A stretch of 64,000 bases of DNA from positions 868,001-932,000 of the forward strand of contig NZ_JAATJA010000002.1 in NCBI RefSeq assembly GCF_011927665.1. Direction: 5' to 3'. The translations under genes and the position numbers were made by a program. The notes beneath the pieces were generated by a model. It was given only the letters and a program-made list of their open reading frames with translations, made no database searches and was not told where the DNA came from. This document shows, in pieces, positions 9,397-17,221 of this stretch. The first letter of the stretch is position 1, and every line of letters starts with the position of its first letter. This DNA is from Desulfobaculum xiamenense. Lineage in GTDB: Bacteria; Desulfobacterota; Desulfovibrionia; Desulfovibrionales; Desulfovibrionaceae.

Positions 9397-10637
9397 TGAG
9401 CGCCGCAAACAGGAATGCGCAGAGCCGTCCGCTGGCGGCCGTCGTCGTCGGCGATGTGGACCATGGCAAGAGTACGCTCATCGGCAGGCTCCTCTACGAC
9501 ACGGGTAGCCTTGATTCCGAGCGCATGAGCGATCTCGAAAGCTCCATCGGCGCGGGGGGGCCGGATTTTGCCCGCGTTATGGACGCGCTGGCCGAGGAGC
9601 GGCGCGACCGTATTACCGTGGATACCGCACAGACCTTCTTTTCCAGCGCCGTGCGCGACTATGTGCTCATCGACGTGCCCGGTCACCGGGAGTTCATTCG
9701 CAACATGGTCACCGGGGCCACCAAGGCCGATTTGGCCGTGGCCATCGTGGATGTGGAGCGTGGCATGGGCGACCAGACCATGCGCCATCTCGCCATTCTC
9801 AACATGATCGGCGTGCAGCGCTGGGTGGTGGTCGTCAACAAGATGGACCTGCCTGGACAGGGTGAAAAAACATTCGAGACCGTGGCCGCTTCCGTGCGTG
9901 CCCTTGCGAAGCGCTTGGGGAGCGAGGTGGCGGCGCTCATTCCCGTGTCCGCCGTGCGGGGCGACAATGTCGTTCACCCCTCGTCGGACGTGAACTGGTA
10001 TCGCGGTCCGTCGCTGCTTGCCGCCCTCGACGCCGAGTCCGTGCCCGGGGAGCGCCGGGGCACGGCCTGCATGCCCGTGCAGGACAGCTACGACATGGAC
10101 GGAACCCCGGTGCGGGTTGGCCGTATGTTAAGCGGCAGCGTGACGGCGGGGACGCGCCTTCGCGTTGAACCGGGCGGCGGCGAGGTGGAGGTTGCCCATG
10201 TGGTGCGTTTCCCCGAGGGCGTGGTGGAGCGCGCAGAGCCGGGCGAGAGTGTGGGGCTGGTGCTTGCCGGGGATGCGTCCATCCGGCGTGGCGACGTGCT
10301 GGCGGATGCCCCCCTGCGCGTGGAGTCCTCGGTGCGCGTGCGCATGGCTTCGCTGTGCGAGAAGCCGCTTCGCATTGGCGAGACGTTTACCATGCGCATC
10401 GGGCATCAGGAGATGGAATGCACGCTTGGCGAATTGACGCGGCGTGTCGTTTTCGGCGGCGAGATTATGGTTGTGGATGAAAATCCGGGACGTGCTGTTT
10501 TCTTTGGCGATATTGTGGTAGGGAACATGATGGCCCGTAATCCCGTGGCTTTTCTGCCCTTTGCGCAGTGCCCGGAGTTGGGGCGGCTGGTTCTGGAACG
10601 TGGCGGCGAAGCGGTCGCCGTGGGCGTGGTCGAGTGA
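9396..10637 (+). CDS. cysN: Sulfate adenylyltransferase subunit 1, GTPase (CysN-like)
   Basis: 413 residues. GTPase subunit that couples GTP hydrolysis to sulfate adenylylation by CysD. The translational-GTPase signature is complete: P-loop GDVDHGKST (residues 19-27), effector-type DRITVDTAQ, DVPGHREF near residue 90 and NKMDL near residue 149, followed by EF-Tu-like beta-barrel domains. There is no fused APS kinase (CysC) domain of the NodQ type. It is about 60 residues shorter than E. coli CysN. Start: ATG at 9396 overlaps the cysD stop by one base (TGATG); a GTG at 9393 is the only slightly longer option. Location inside a glycan locus points to sulfation of the product rather than cysteine synthesis, which is an inference. 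Confidence 0.9.
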   Translation: MSAANRNAQSRPLAAVVVGDVDHGKSTLIGRLLYDTGSLDSERMSDLESSIGAGGPDFARVMDALAEERRDRITVDTAQTFFSSAVRDYVLIDVPGHREFIRNMVTGATKADLAVAIVDVERGMGDQTMRHLAILNMIGVQRWVVVVNKMDLPGQGEKTFETVAASVRALAKRLGSEVAALIPVSAVRGDNVVHPSSDVNWYRGPSLLAALDAESVPGERRGTACMPVQDSYDMDGTPVRVGRMLSGSVTAGTRLRVEPGGGEVEVAHVVRFPEGVVERAEPGESVGLVLAGDASIRRGDVLADAPLRVESSVRVRMASLCEKPLRIGETFTMRIGHQEMECTLGELTRRVVFGGEIMVVDENPGRAVFFGDIVVGNMMARNPVAFLPFAQCPELGRLVLERGGEAVAVGVVE

Positions 10638-10678
10638 TCCGACCCGCGCGGCTAAGTGGCGCGCGCAAGGAGAGAGCG

Positions 10679-10918
10679 ATGAACGGCAGCGAGAGATGCG
10701 CGATGGTGGCGTGGACGGTGGCTTTGGTGAGCATTCCGGCAACGGCCGTGGCCTATGTCGATCCCGGCACCACCAGCGCGGTGTTCGGCGGTCTGGCGTA
10801 CATTCTGGCCTTTGTGGGCGCGGGGGCGGCCTTCCTGTTTAGGCCGGTGATTCGGCTGTATCGCAAGCTGTTTCGCAAGCAGACCCCGGAGACAGAAAAG
10901 GCCGAGGAGCGCGGATGA
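10679..10918 (+). CDS. Small membrane protein with YVDPG motif
   Basis: 79 residues. N-terminal hydrophobic segment ending ATAVAYVDPGTTSAVFGG, a second hydrophobic segment (LAYILAFVGAGAAFLF), then a basic stretch (RPVIRLYRKLFRKQ) and an acidic tail. This resembles short DPGTGS-type membrane proteins that I recall next to sulfatase-like genes in polysaccharide loci; function unknown. Start: ATG at 10679 preceded by AAGGAGAGAGCG, an SD with good spacing. Its stop overlaps the start of the Tat-exported phosphatase-fold protein (ATGA at 10915-10918), so the two are probably coupled. The gene would be easy to miss by length alone, but both the SD and the overlap support it. Confidence 0.75.
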   Translation: MNGSERCAMVAWTVALVSIPATAVAYVDPGTTSAVFGGLAYILAFVGAGAAFLFRPVIRLYRKLFRKQTPETEKAEERG

Positions 10919-12843
10919 ACAGGCGGCGATTCCTTGGTGCCTGCGCGATTGGTGCTCTTGGCGGCGCGCTTGGCTTTCCGGCCATCCTGCGCGCCCGGCG
11001 TGGGGCCTATCGGCGCGTGCTGCTGCTCGGCATGGACGGCATTGATTTCGGGCTGGTCCGAGAGTTCTGCAAGGCGGGGCATCTTCCGTCCTTTCAGAGA
11101 CTTCTGGAGTCCGGGACCTTGGCTCCGCTGGCGACGAGCACGCCGCCGCAGTCGCCCGTTTCGTGGACGTGCATCGGCACGGGCGTCGGCCCCGGCGCGC
11201 ATGGCATGTTTGATTTTCTCGAACGTGATCCGAAGCGCTATTTGCCCCGGCTTGCCATCACCCGGCTTGAGGGCGGGGGGCTGTTCGGAGATCCGCGCTA
11301 CGTGAATCCCGTGCAGGCGAGGCCATTCTGGGACGAACTGGCCGACACGGAAATCCCGGCGACGGTCATCAAGTGGCCCGTGACCTTTCCCGCACCGGAC
11401 AAGAGCCGCGTGCGGCTGCTTTCCGGCATGGGCGTGCCGGACGTGCAGGGCAACATAGGGCGCTATACCTTCTATACCGACGCGCCGGACGACGGCGGCC
11501 CGGCCGGGCACAAGCTGGCACGTCTGGAATTCGTCGATGGCATGGCGCATTCGGAAGTGCGTGGGCCGTTGGTGGCGGGCATTGCCGGAACGAGTCCCGC
11601 CACGCTGGAGCTGGTGGTCACCCGAACGGAGAAGGGCGTGCGCGTGTCCGTGGATGGGCGCACGGCGGACCTCGTGCAGGGGCGCTTCTCGGACTGGATG
11701 CCCATGCGCTTCGACATGGGCTTCGGGCGTTCCATGAGCGCCATTGGGCGCTTCTGCCTCGTGGAGGCCGCGCCGCACGTGCGGCTGTATCTGACGCCCC
11801 TCAATCTCGACCCCGTCGACCCTGCCTTTCCCATCAGTTCGCCCCCGGACTACGCGGCGGAGATGTCGCGCGCCGTCGGCCGATACGCCACGCTGGGCAT
11901 TCCGGCGGACACCAAGGCCCTGACCGAGGGACGGCTCACCGAGGAAACCTTCCTCGATTTTTGCGACGGACTGCTCACGGAGCAAGAGCGGCTGTTCGAG
12001 TACGAGTTCGGGCGGTTCGAAACCGGCCTGCTGGCCGGGGTGCTGTTCACCACGGACCGCGTGCAGCACATGTTCTGGGCTGCTCGCGATCCGCAGCATC
12101 CGCTCCATACGCCGGACTATGCGCGCCGCTACGGCTCCGTGTTGCCAGACCTCTACCGGCGCATGGATCGCCAGCTTGGGCGCATCCTCGCCGAGATAGG
12201 GGACGACACGCTGTTTCTGGCGTTTTCGGACCATGGATTCGGCCCCTACCGCCACTCCGTGCACCTGAACCGCTGGCTGGCGGAGCGCGGGCATCTGGCC
12301 CTCACCGGGAAGCCGGACCCAGGCGACCCCGACGCGGGCGCACTGTTCGCCAACGTGGATTGGAAGCATACGGCGGCCTACGCCATGGGGCTCAACAGCA
12401 TCTACGTGAATCTCGAAGGGCGCGAGGGCGAGGGGGTGGTGTCCGAGTCCGCCCGGTCCGCGCTGGTGGCGCGCATAGCGTCCGAGCTGGAGGATTTCAG
12501 GGATCCGCAAAGTGGCGCGCGCGTGGTGGAAGCGGCGTTTCCTGCGGCGTCGGCCTATGGCGGCGCGGCGAACGCGCCGGACATCGTGGTCGGATTCCGT
12601 CCCGGATACCGGGCCAGTTGGCAGACGGCCGTCGGCGGCTGCCCGGAGGAGATCGTCTCCGCCAACACGGGACGCTGGAGCGGCGATCATTGCATCGCGC
12701 CGGGGTTCGTGCCGGGGATGGTCTGTTCGAATCGTCCACTCGCGGGAGACAGCCTGTCGGTCTACGACATCGCGCCAACCGTGCTGGCGGCGCTCGGCCT
12801 TGATACGCCGCGCCGTTATGTGGGGCGCAACTGCGTCGGATAG
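10915..12843 (+). CDS. Tat-exported alkaline phosphatase family protein (phosphodiesterase/nucleotide pyrophosphatase fold)
   Basis: 642 residues. N-terminus MNRRRFLGACAIGALGGALGF is a twin-arginine signal (RRRFLG), so the protein is probably exported already folded with its metals. The mature part opens with VLLLGMDGIDF (metal Asp), then PPQSPVSWTCIGTG (nucleophile region), SDHGFGPYRHSVHLNRW and GRWSGDHC (metal ligands). Close paralogue of the 612-residue protein at 6752-8590, which lacks any signal; the pair therefore seems to place the same chemistry on both sides of the membrane. Starts at an ATGA overlap with the small membrane protein. Substrate unknown. Confidence 0.85.
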   Translation: MNRRRFLGACAIGALGGALGFPAILRARRGAYRRVLLLGMDGIDFGLVREFCKAGHLPSFQRLLESGTLAPLATSTPPQSPVSWTCIGTGVGPGAHGMFDFLERDPKRYLPRLAITRLEGGGLFGDPRYVNPVQARPFWDELADTEIPATVIKWPVTFPAPDKSRVRLLSGMGVPDVQGNIGRYTFYTDAPDDGGPAGHKLARLEFVDGMAHSEVRGPLVAGIAGTSPATLELVVTRTEKGVRVSVDGRTADLVQGRFSDWMPMRFDMGFGRSMSAIGRFCLVEAAPHVRLYLTPLNLDPVDPAFPISSPPDYAAEMSRAVGRYATLGIPADTKALTEGRLTEETFLDFCDGLLTEQERLFEYEFGRFETGLLAGVLFTTDRVQHMFWAARDPQHPLHTPDYARRYGSVLPDLYRRMDRQLGRILAEIGDDTLFLAFSDHGFGPYRHSVHLNRWLAERGHLALTGKPDPGDPDAGALFANVDWKHTAAYAMGLNSIYVNLEGREGEGVVSESARSALVARIASELEDFRDPQSGARVVEAAFPAASAYGGAANAPDIVVGFRPGYRASWQTAVGGCPEEIVSANTGRWSGDHCIAPGFVPGMVCSNRPLAGDSLSVYDIAPTVLAALGLDTPRRYVGRNCVG

Positions 12844-12868
12844 GCGCACAGATGAATCGGAAGTACCC

Positions 12869-14707
12869 ATGAAGAGAAGACGTTTCCTCAAGCTCTGTGG
12901 CGCGGCGGCAGCGGCATCGATGTTCGCTCCGGGGTGCTCGTTTATGTCCGTGGAGGGGGATGCTCCGCCGGTGCGGCACCTGGCGGACGCGCTGGTGGCG
13001 GAGGGGGCCGATGCGGCCGCGAAGGCGCAGACCGTGACCCTCGGCGCGCTGACCATGCCCGCCGTGCGAACGGAGCTTGGCCGGGTGTGGGGTATGGATG
13101 ACGTGCGCATTGCGCCGACCACGCGGTTCGAAGTGCATTTCGGTCTGGGCAAGGATGCGCAGGACCGCGATGTGCGGGTAACGCTGAACGGGCCGGGCGG
13201 TTCCGTGACGCGTACGGTCCGCCTTGCGCCGGGCACGTTTTCGCCAGTGACGATGGACGTCGGCGGCGCGGGACGCGGTGGGCGGTTCACGCTGGCCGTG
13301 GAGGGGCTTGGCGGCGGGGATGTGTTCATCGGCAATCCCGTGTTCGTCACGCCGGGGCGGCGGCGCGGTGCACCCTGCGTGTTTCTGATCACAGTGGACA
13401 CGCTACGGGCCGATCATCTCTCGGCCTATGGCTATCATCGCCAGACTTCGCCGGTCTTCGACGCCCATGCCCGCGAAGGGGTGCTTTTCGAGCGGGCCTA
13501 CTCCGCCGCGCCGTGGACGCGTCCGAGTTATGCCTCGCTGTTCACGGGGCTTCCGCCCTCCGTGCACCGGACGGTGCCGCGCAAGCCCGGCGTGCCGGGG
13601 CTCGTGTCCGGCGAAGAGGCACTGGGGGCGCAGTTCGTTTCTCTGGCGGAGCGATTTCGTGCGGCCGGGTATATGACCGTCGGCATCCATTCCGTGGGGA
13701 ATTTGGCTCCGGCGTTCGGCTTTGCCGCTGGCTTCGACCGCTATGAATACGTCGCCGAGATGGAAACCCGCGCCGAGGGCGGCCGCGTCCACCGGGTGGG
13801 GCTTGCGGGCGAGTCGGCGGAAGCGCTCATCCGCGCCGTTCGCGCCTACCGCGATGTGCCGCTTTTCGTCTTCGTGAACATCCTCGACCCGCATACGCCG
13901 TACAATCCGCCAGCGAGCGTGCGCAAGGCGTTTCTGGACCCCACCGACCCGGCCTATGACACGCTGGAGGGCTTCTCCATCGGCGCGGGCTGCTACGAGT
14001 GCACCTTCGACATGCGTCCCGAGAACATTGTGGCGCTCTACGACGCCGAAATCGCGTTCACGGATTGGCAGCTCGGGCGCATCATCGGCGAATTGCGCCG
14101 CGCCGGACTGTATGACGACTCCCTCGTCGTTGTTACCTCGGACCATGGCGAGGAGCTTGGCGATCATGGCGGCTGGGGGCATGGCTTCAAGCTCTACGAC
14201 GAGCACGTGCGGGTTCCCCTGTGGATGCGCATGCCGGGTCGCCTGCCCGATGCTCGCGTCGTGCCGGACGCCGTCGGGCAGATGGCCCTTGCGCCGACGA
14301 TTCTCGAACTCGCCGGAATCCCTCATCGGCCGGAATTTTTCTGGGAGCCGGGGCTTGTGCCGCTGATTCGTGGCGAGGCCGAGGCCGCACCCGTGTACGT
14401 GGAGGAAATCAACCACGGCAAGGCCATCGAACCTCTCGACGCCATCATCCATGGCGGACGCAAGCTGGTGCGAGGCTGGGGCAGTGGCCGTGTGGAATGC
14501 TACGACCTGCAAGGCGATCCCCGAGAGAGGCATGATATCGCCGCATCGTCTGGCGAGGCGGGGCGTACCCTGTTCGCCGGGCTTTCCGGTGCGCGCGGCA
14601 GAATCGAAGCCTTCCGGGAGCGCTTCGCCTCGGCAGCAACGGCCACCCCCGCCATGGAGCGCGATCCCGCGCTACTCCAGCGGCTCAAGGATCTCGGATA
14701 CCTGTGA
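12869..14707 (+). CDS. Sulfatase-fold protein with Tat-type lipoprotein signal
   Basis: 612 residues. The N-terminus MKRRRFLKLCGAAAAASMFAPGC combines a twin-arginine motif with a lipobox (APGC), so this is probably a Tat-exported lipoprotein. After about 150 residues of unassigned beta-rich sequence comes the sulfatase fold: FLITVDTLRADHLSAYGYHR (about 171-190), the nucleophile region APWTRPSYASLFTG (about 213-226) and TSDHGEELGDHGGWGHGFKL (about 423-442), ending QRLKDLGYL. The expected formylglycine Cys/Ser is Thr (W-T-R-P-S), as in many hydrolases or transferases of this superfamily annotated as sulfatases. It could act on phosphate-containing substituents of the surface glycan. Start: ATG at 12869, 25 bp after the previous stop, weak SD (GGAAG). 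Upstream in-frame ATGs lie inside the previous gene. Confidence 0.82.
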   Translation: MKRRRFLKLCGAAAAASMFAPGCSFMSVEGDAPPVRHLADALVAEGADAAAKAQTVTLGALTMPAVRTELGRVWGMDDVRIAPTTRFEVHFGLGKDAQDRDVRVTLNGPGGSVTRTVRLAPGTFSPVTMDVGGAGRGGRFTLAVEGLGGGDVFIGNPVFVTPGRRRGAPCVFLITVDTLRADHLSAYGYHRQTSPVFDAHAREGVLFERAYSAAPWTRPSYASLFTGLPPSVHRTVPRKPGVPGLVSGEEALGAQFVSLAERFRAAGYMTVGIHSVGNLAPAFGFAAGFDRYEYVAEMETRAEGGRVHRVGLAGESAEALIRAVRAYRDVPLFVFVNILDPHTPYNPPASVRKAFLDPTDPAYDTLEGFSIGAGCYECTFDMRPENIVALYDAEIAFTDWQLGRIIGELRRAGLYDDSLVVVTSDHGEELGDHGGWGHGFKLYDEHVRVPLWMRMPGRLPDARVVPDAVGQMALAPTILELAGIPHRPEFFWEPGLVPLIRGEAEAAPVYVEEINHGKAIEPLDAIIHGGRKLVRGWGSGRVECYDLQGDPRERHDIAASSGEAGRTLFAGLSGARGRIEAFRERFASAATATPAMERDPALLQRLKDLGYL

Positions 14708-14729
14708 ATCGGGAGGACGCGAATCAGCC

Positions 14730-17183
14730 ATGACACACCCGCAACGTCTCGCCATCATCGCCATGCGCGTTGCCCCGCTGCTCCTGGCCCTTGCCTGCAC
14801 GTGGCGGCTTCTGATCGAGCCGGGGACCATCGGACATCTGAACGACGGGCTCGTGCCGCCGCATTCGTTCATGCTGGCCGATGTGCTGCGAAGCTGCGTC
14901 TACGCGTGGGAAAAGCACTATCTGGGCGGGCTGATGGCCATGAAGCTTACGACCATCGTTCCCGTGTCGTTCTATACGGTCTTCGGGCTGGCGGGGCTGG
15001 ACGGGCACTGGGCAACAAAGATTCCGCTGGTGGTCGTCATCTGGACATCCATCTGGGCCATGGCGTCCTTCTGCCGCTGGTTCGTGCGCGAGCACGTGGA
15101 CTCGCGCGGAGCCGGGCCGCTTGCCATCGAGGCCGTGGCGCTTGCTTCGGGCATTATCTACGGCGTGTCACCCTTCATGTTCAGTTCCGTGGTCACCGGG
15201 TCCTTCGTGCAGTACGCGACCTTTCCCGTGCTGCCGCCGATGCTGCGCATGCTGCTCGAATTGGCGGACGGCAGGCCCGCCACGTCGCGCGTGATTCTGC
15301 TGGCGCTGTGCTTCTCGCTGGTCGTGGCCTCGGTGCAGAACTATTTCATTATGTGGGGATTTGCGGCGGTCGTGGCGCTGGTGCGGTTCAGTTGGCGCAT
15401 GCTTGTCGCCTGCGCGGCGACGGCGGCGTTGACCTGTCTGCTCAACTCCTACAGCTTCCTGCCATTGCTGCTGACGCCCGGAGGTCTCGGTGGGAGCATC
15501 TCCGGCATGGACTATGCGGCACAGGCCGCAGGCATCGTGCGGCATTCGCAGGATTTGTACCTGACCATGCTCGGTGCGGGGTGGAAGCATCGCGACCTGT
15601 ACATGCGCGCTGTGCCCTTTGAAGGCATTCCCTTCGTTATTGCCGCGTTGGTTCCACTGGTGGGCGTCGTTGCGGGACTGGTGCGCTGGCGGGGTGAACT
15701 GTCGCGTTACGAGCGTCTGTTCGTCGTGCTCTGGGTGCTGTCCGTGGGTGTGGCCGCTGCGGGTAAGGGACCGTTTGCCGCGCTCATGCTGTGGGGCTAC
15801 GAGCATATTGGGGCTACGCACATCTACCGCTCCCCCCAGCGGCTCATGCTGCTGCCCACTCTGGGATTCTGTATCGTTTTTGCCGCTGTGGGGGTGCGTT
15901 TCGTCGCCCGTGTGCCGCGTCAGGCGTTGTGGGCCTCGGCGCTGATCGGTTTCGCCGTGCTGCGGGGCATTGCCTTCTACAGCGGCGACCTCGGGACGTG
16001 GCGGCTTGCCGAGGCGCAGGACCATTCCGCTGTGGCCAACTACCGCGTGCCGCCGGAGTACGGGTGCGACCTCGCCGCGAGCATTGCCGACGAGCGTGCC
16101 GGACGGGTGCTCTTCGTGCCAGTGTCGCATTCGCCGCTGTATCTTGAGACCGAATACCAGATACGCTCGCAGGGCGGGGACCCGACCTTCCAGAGTAGTC
16201 CGCGTCCGGCCGCGTACGCCTTTCCCTTCCATCCAGCCTATCCGTGGCTCGCGCCGCTGATGCGCGGGTTCTACGAGTGCGACCCACGAAGCGCCGCCAT
16301 GCTGGCGGGGCAGTTTTCGGCAGCGTCCGTGATCGTTCGCCGTGACCTCGAGGACCATTCGGGGCGCAAGGGCGTCTGGCTCGAAAATGACGAACGTTTG
16401 TTCGCGGAACTGCCGGAGATGGCGTCCTTTGAGCGCCTCTCCGCCGGTCGCTACAGCGAGCGCTACGACGTGGCGGACTACATGCCCATGGTGCGCTCGT
16501 TCGCCGCAGGAATGCGCGTGGAGCCAGCTCCGGTGCCCCCGGCCGTGCAGGCGGCCGCTTCTGGTGCGCCTTCCGGCCCCAGCTCCGTGGGCTTTCTGCT
16601 TGCGGCTATCGGCATATCCGCTTTGCTGGCGCGTAGCGGTGCGGTGGGCGTCGCGGTTCGTGTGGTCCGCGCGGTCTACCGCTACGTTCCGGATCCGGTT
16701 CTGGCGCTGGCGTGGCTCGGCCTTGGGGGACTGACGTTCGTCCCCGCGATCATATGCGCGCAAACGAACATTCCATGGTGGGATGATCCCTGGAGCGACC
16801 TGACCTTTCTGCGGCCGTTCTATGACGCCTTCAATTGGGGGGGCGTGGCGGCGGCTATTGCCCTGTGGCACATCGGGCGCTTCCTGAACCGGATGCGCGG
16901 GGAGCGACGAGGTGGGGGCTGGGCAGCCCTGGACACGCCGATGCGCTTCTTCCTGTGCTGCGGCGCGGCGTTCTCCGTAGCGCTACCGCTATCTGTGCTT
17001 CTCGACCCCGTGCTGCACGGACGGCTGTTCGTGGTGGGCGGGGGATGCCTCATCTATTACCTTGTGGCCGCCGCGCTGGGCATGGCCGTGTTCCCCGCAG
17101 TGGAACGCGCCGCCGACGCAGCGTGGGCGGACAGGACTCGGGCGGAATCGGCCAGCGCGTCGCTTTCCGTTGCCGATTCCTAA
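14730..17183 (+). CDS. Large polytopic membrane protein, YfhO/GT-C-like (paralogue 1)
   Basis: 817 residues with roughly 14-16 hydrophobic segments. The N-terminus has LLIEPGTIGHLNDG, AWEKHYLGGLMAMKLTT and GLAGLDGH, all shared with the 592-residue protein at 18686-20464, so the two are paralogues. A shared central block has SPFMFSSVVTG / SPFMFNVITG, LTPGGLGG / LTPGGFGG, YEHIGATHIYRSPQRLMLLPT / YEHVPLTHLFRSTQRLMLLPT and a soluble region with NYRVPPEYG / NYRVPQEYG. This copy carries about 150 extra residues with four more membrane segments at its C-terminus. Topology resembles GT-C or YfhO-type lipid-linked sugar transferases, but no definite catalytic motif can be named. Start: ATG at 14730, 22 bp after the previous stop, with GGGAGG about 15 nt upstream; longer starts are inside the previous gene. 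Confidence 0.72.
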   Translation: MTHPQRLAIIAMRVAPLLLALACTWRLLIEPGTIGHLNDGLVPPHSFMLADVLRSCVYAWEKHYLGGLMAMKLTTIVPVSFYTVFGLAGLDGHWATKIPLVVVIWTSIWAMASFCRWFVREHVDSRGAGPLAIEAVALASGIIYGVSPFMFSSVVTGSFVQYATFPVLPPMLRMLLELADGRPATSRVILLALCFSLVVASVQNYFIMWGFAAVVALVRFSWRMLVACAATAALTCLLNSYSFLPLLLTPGGLGGSISGMDYAAQAAGIVRHSQDLYLTMLGAGWKHRDLYMRAVPFEGIPFVIAALVPLVGVVAGLVRWRGELSRYERLFVVLWVLSVGVAAAGKGPFAALMLWGYEHIGATHIYRSPQRLMLLPTLGFCIVFAAVGVRFVARVPRQALWASALIGFAVLRGIAFYSGDLGTWRLAEAQDHSAVANYRVPPEYGCDLAASIADERAGRVLFVPVSHSPLYLETEYQIRSQGGDPTFQSSPRPAAYAFPFHPAYPWLAPLMRGFYECDPRSAAMLAGQFSAASVIVRRDLEDHSGRKGVWLENDERLFAELPEMASFERLSAGRYSERYDVADYMPMVRSFAAGMRVEPAPVPPAVQAAASGAPSGPSSVGFLLAAIGISALLARSGAVGVAVRVVRAVYRYVPDPVLALAWLGLGGLTFVPAIICAQTNIPWWDDPWSDLTFLRPFYDAFNWGGVAAAIALWHIGRFLNRMRGERRGGGWAALDTPMRFFLCCGAAFSVALPLSVLLDPVLHGRLFVVGGGCLIYYLVAAALGMAVFPAVERAADAAWADRTRAESASASLSVADS

Positions 17184-17221
17184 CCTGACAGGAACGATTC
17201 GCGAAAACAAGGACGGGACAC

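Noticed and set aside
10753-13401. Minus-strand open frame of 882 codons
   Set aside because: It lies antisense to the well-supported Tat phosphatase and sulfatase-fold genes and has the low-complexity Arg/Pro/Ala composition of high-GC antisense frames.
12869-14707. Annotation as a true sulfatase
   Set aside because: WTRPS replaces the Cys/Ser motif; it should be called sulfatase-fold only.
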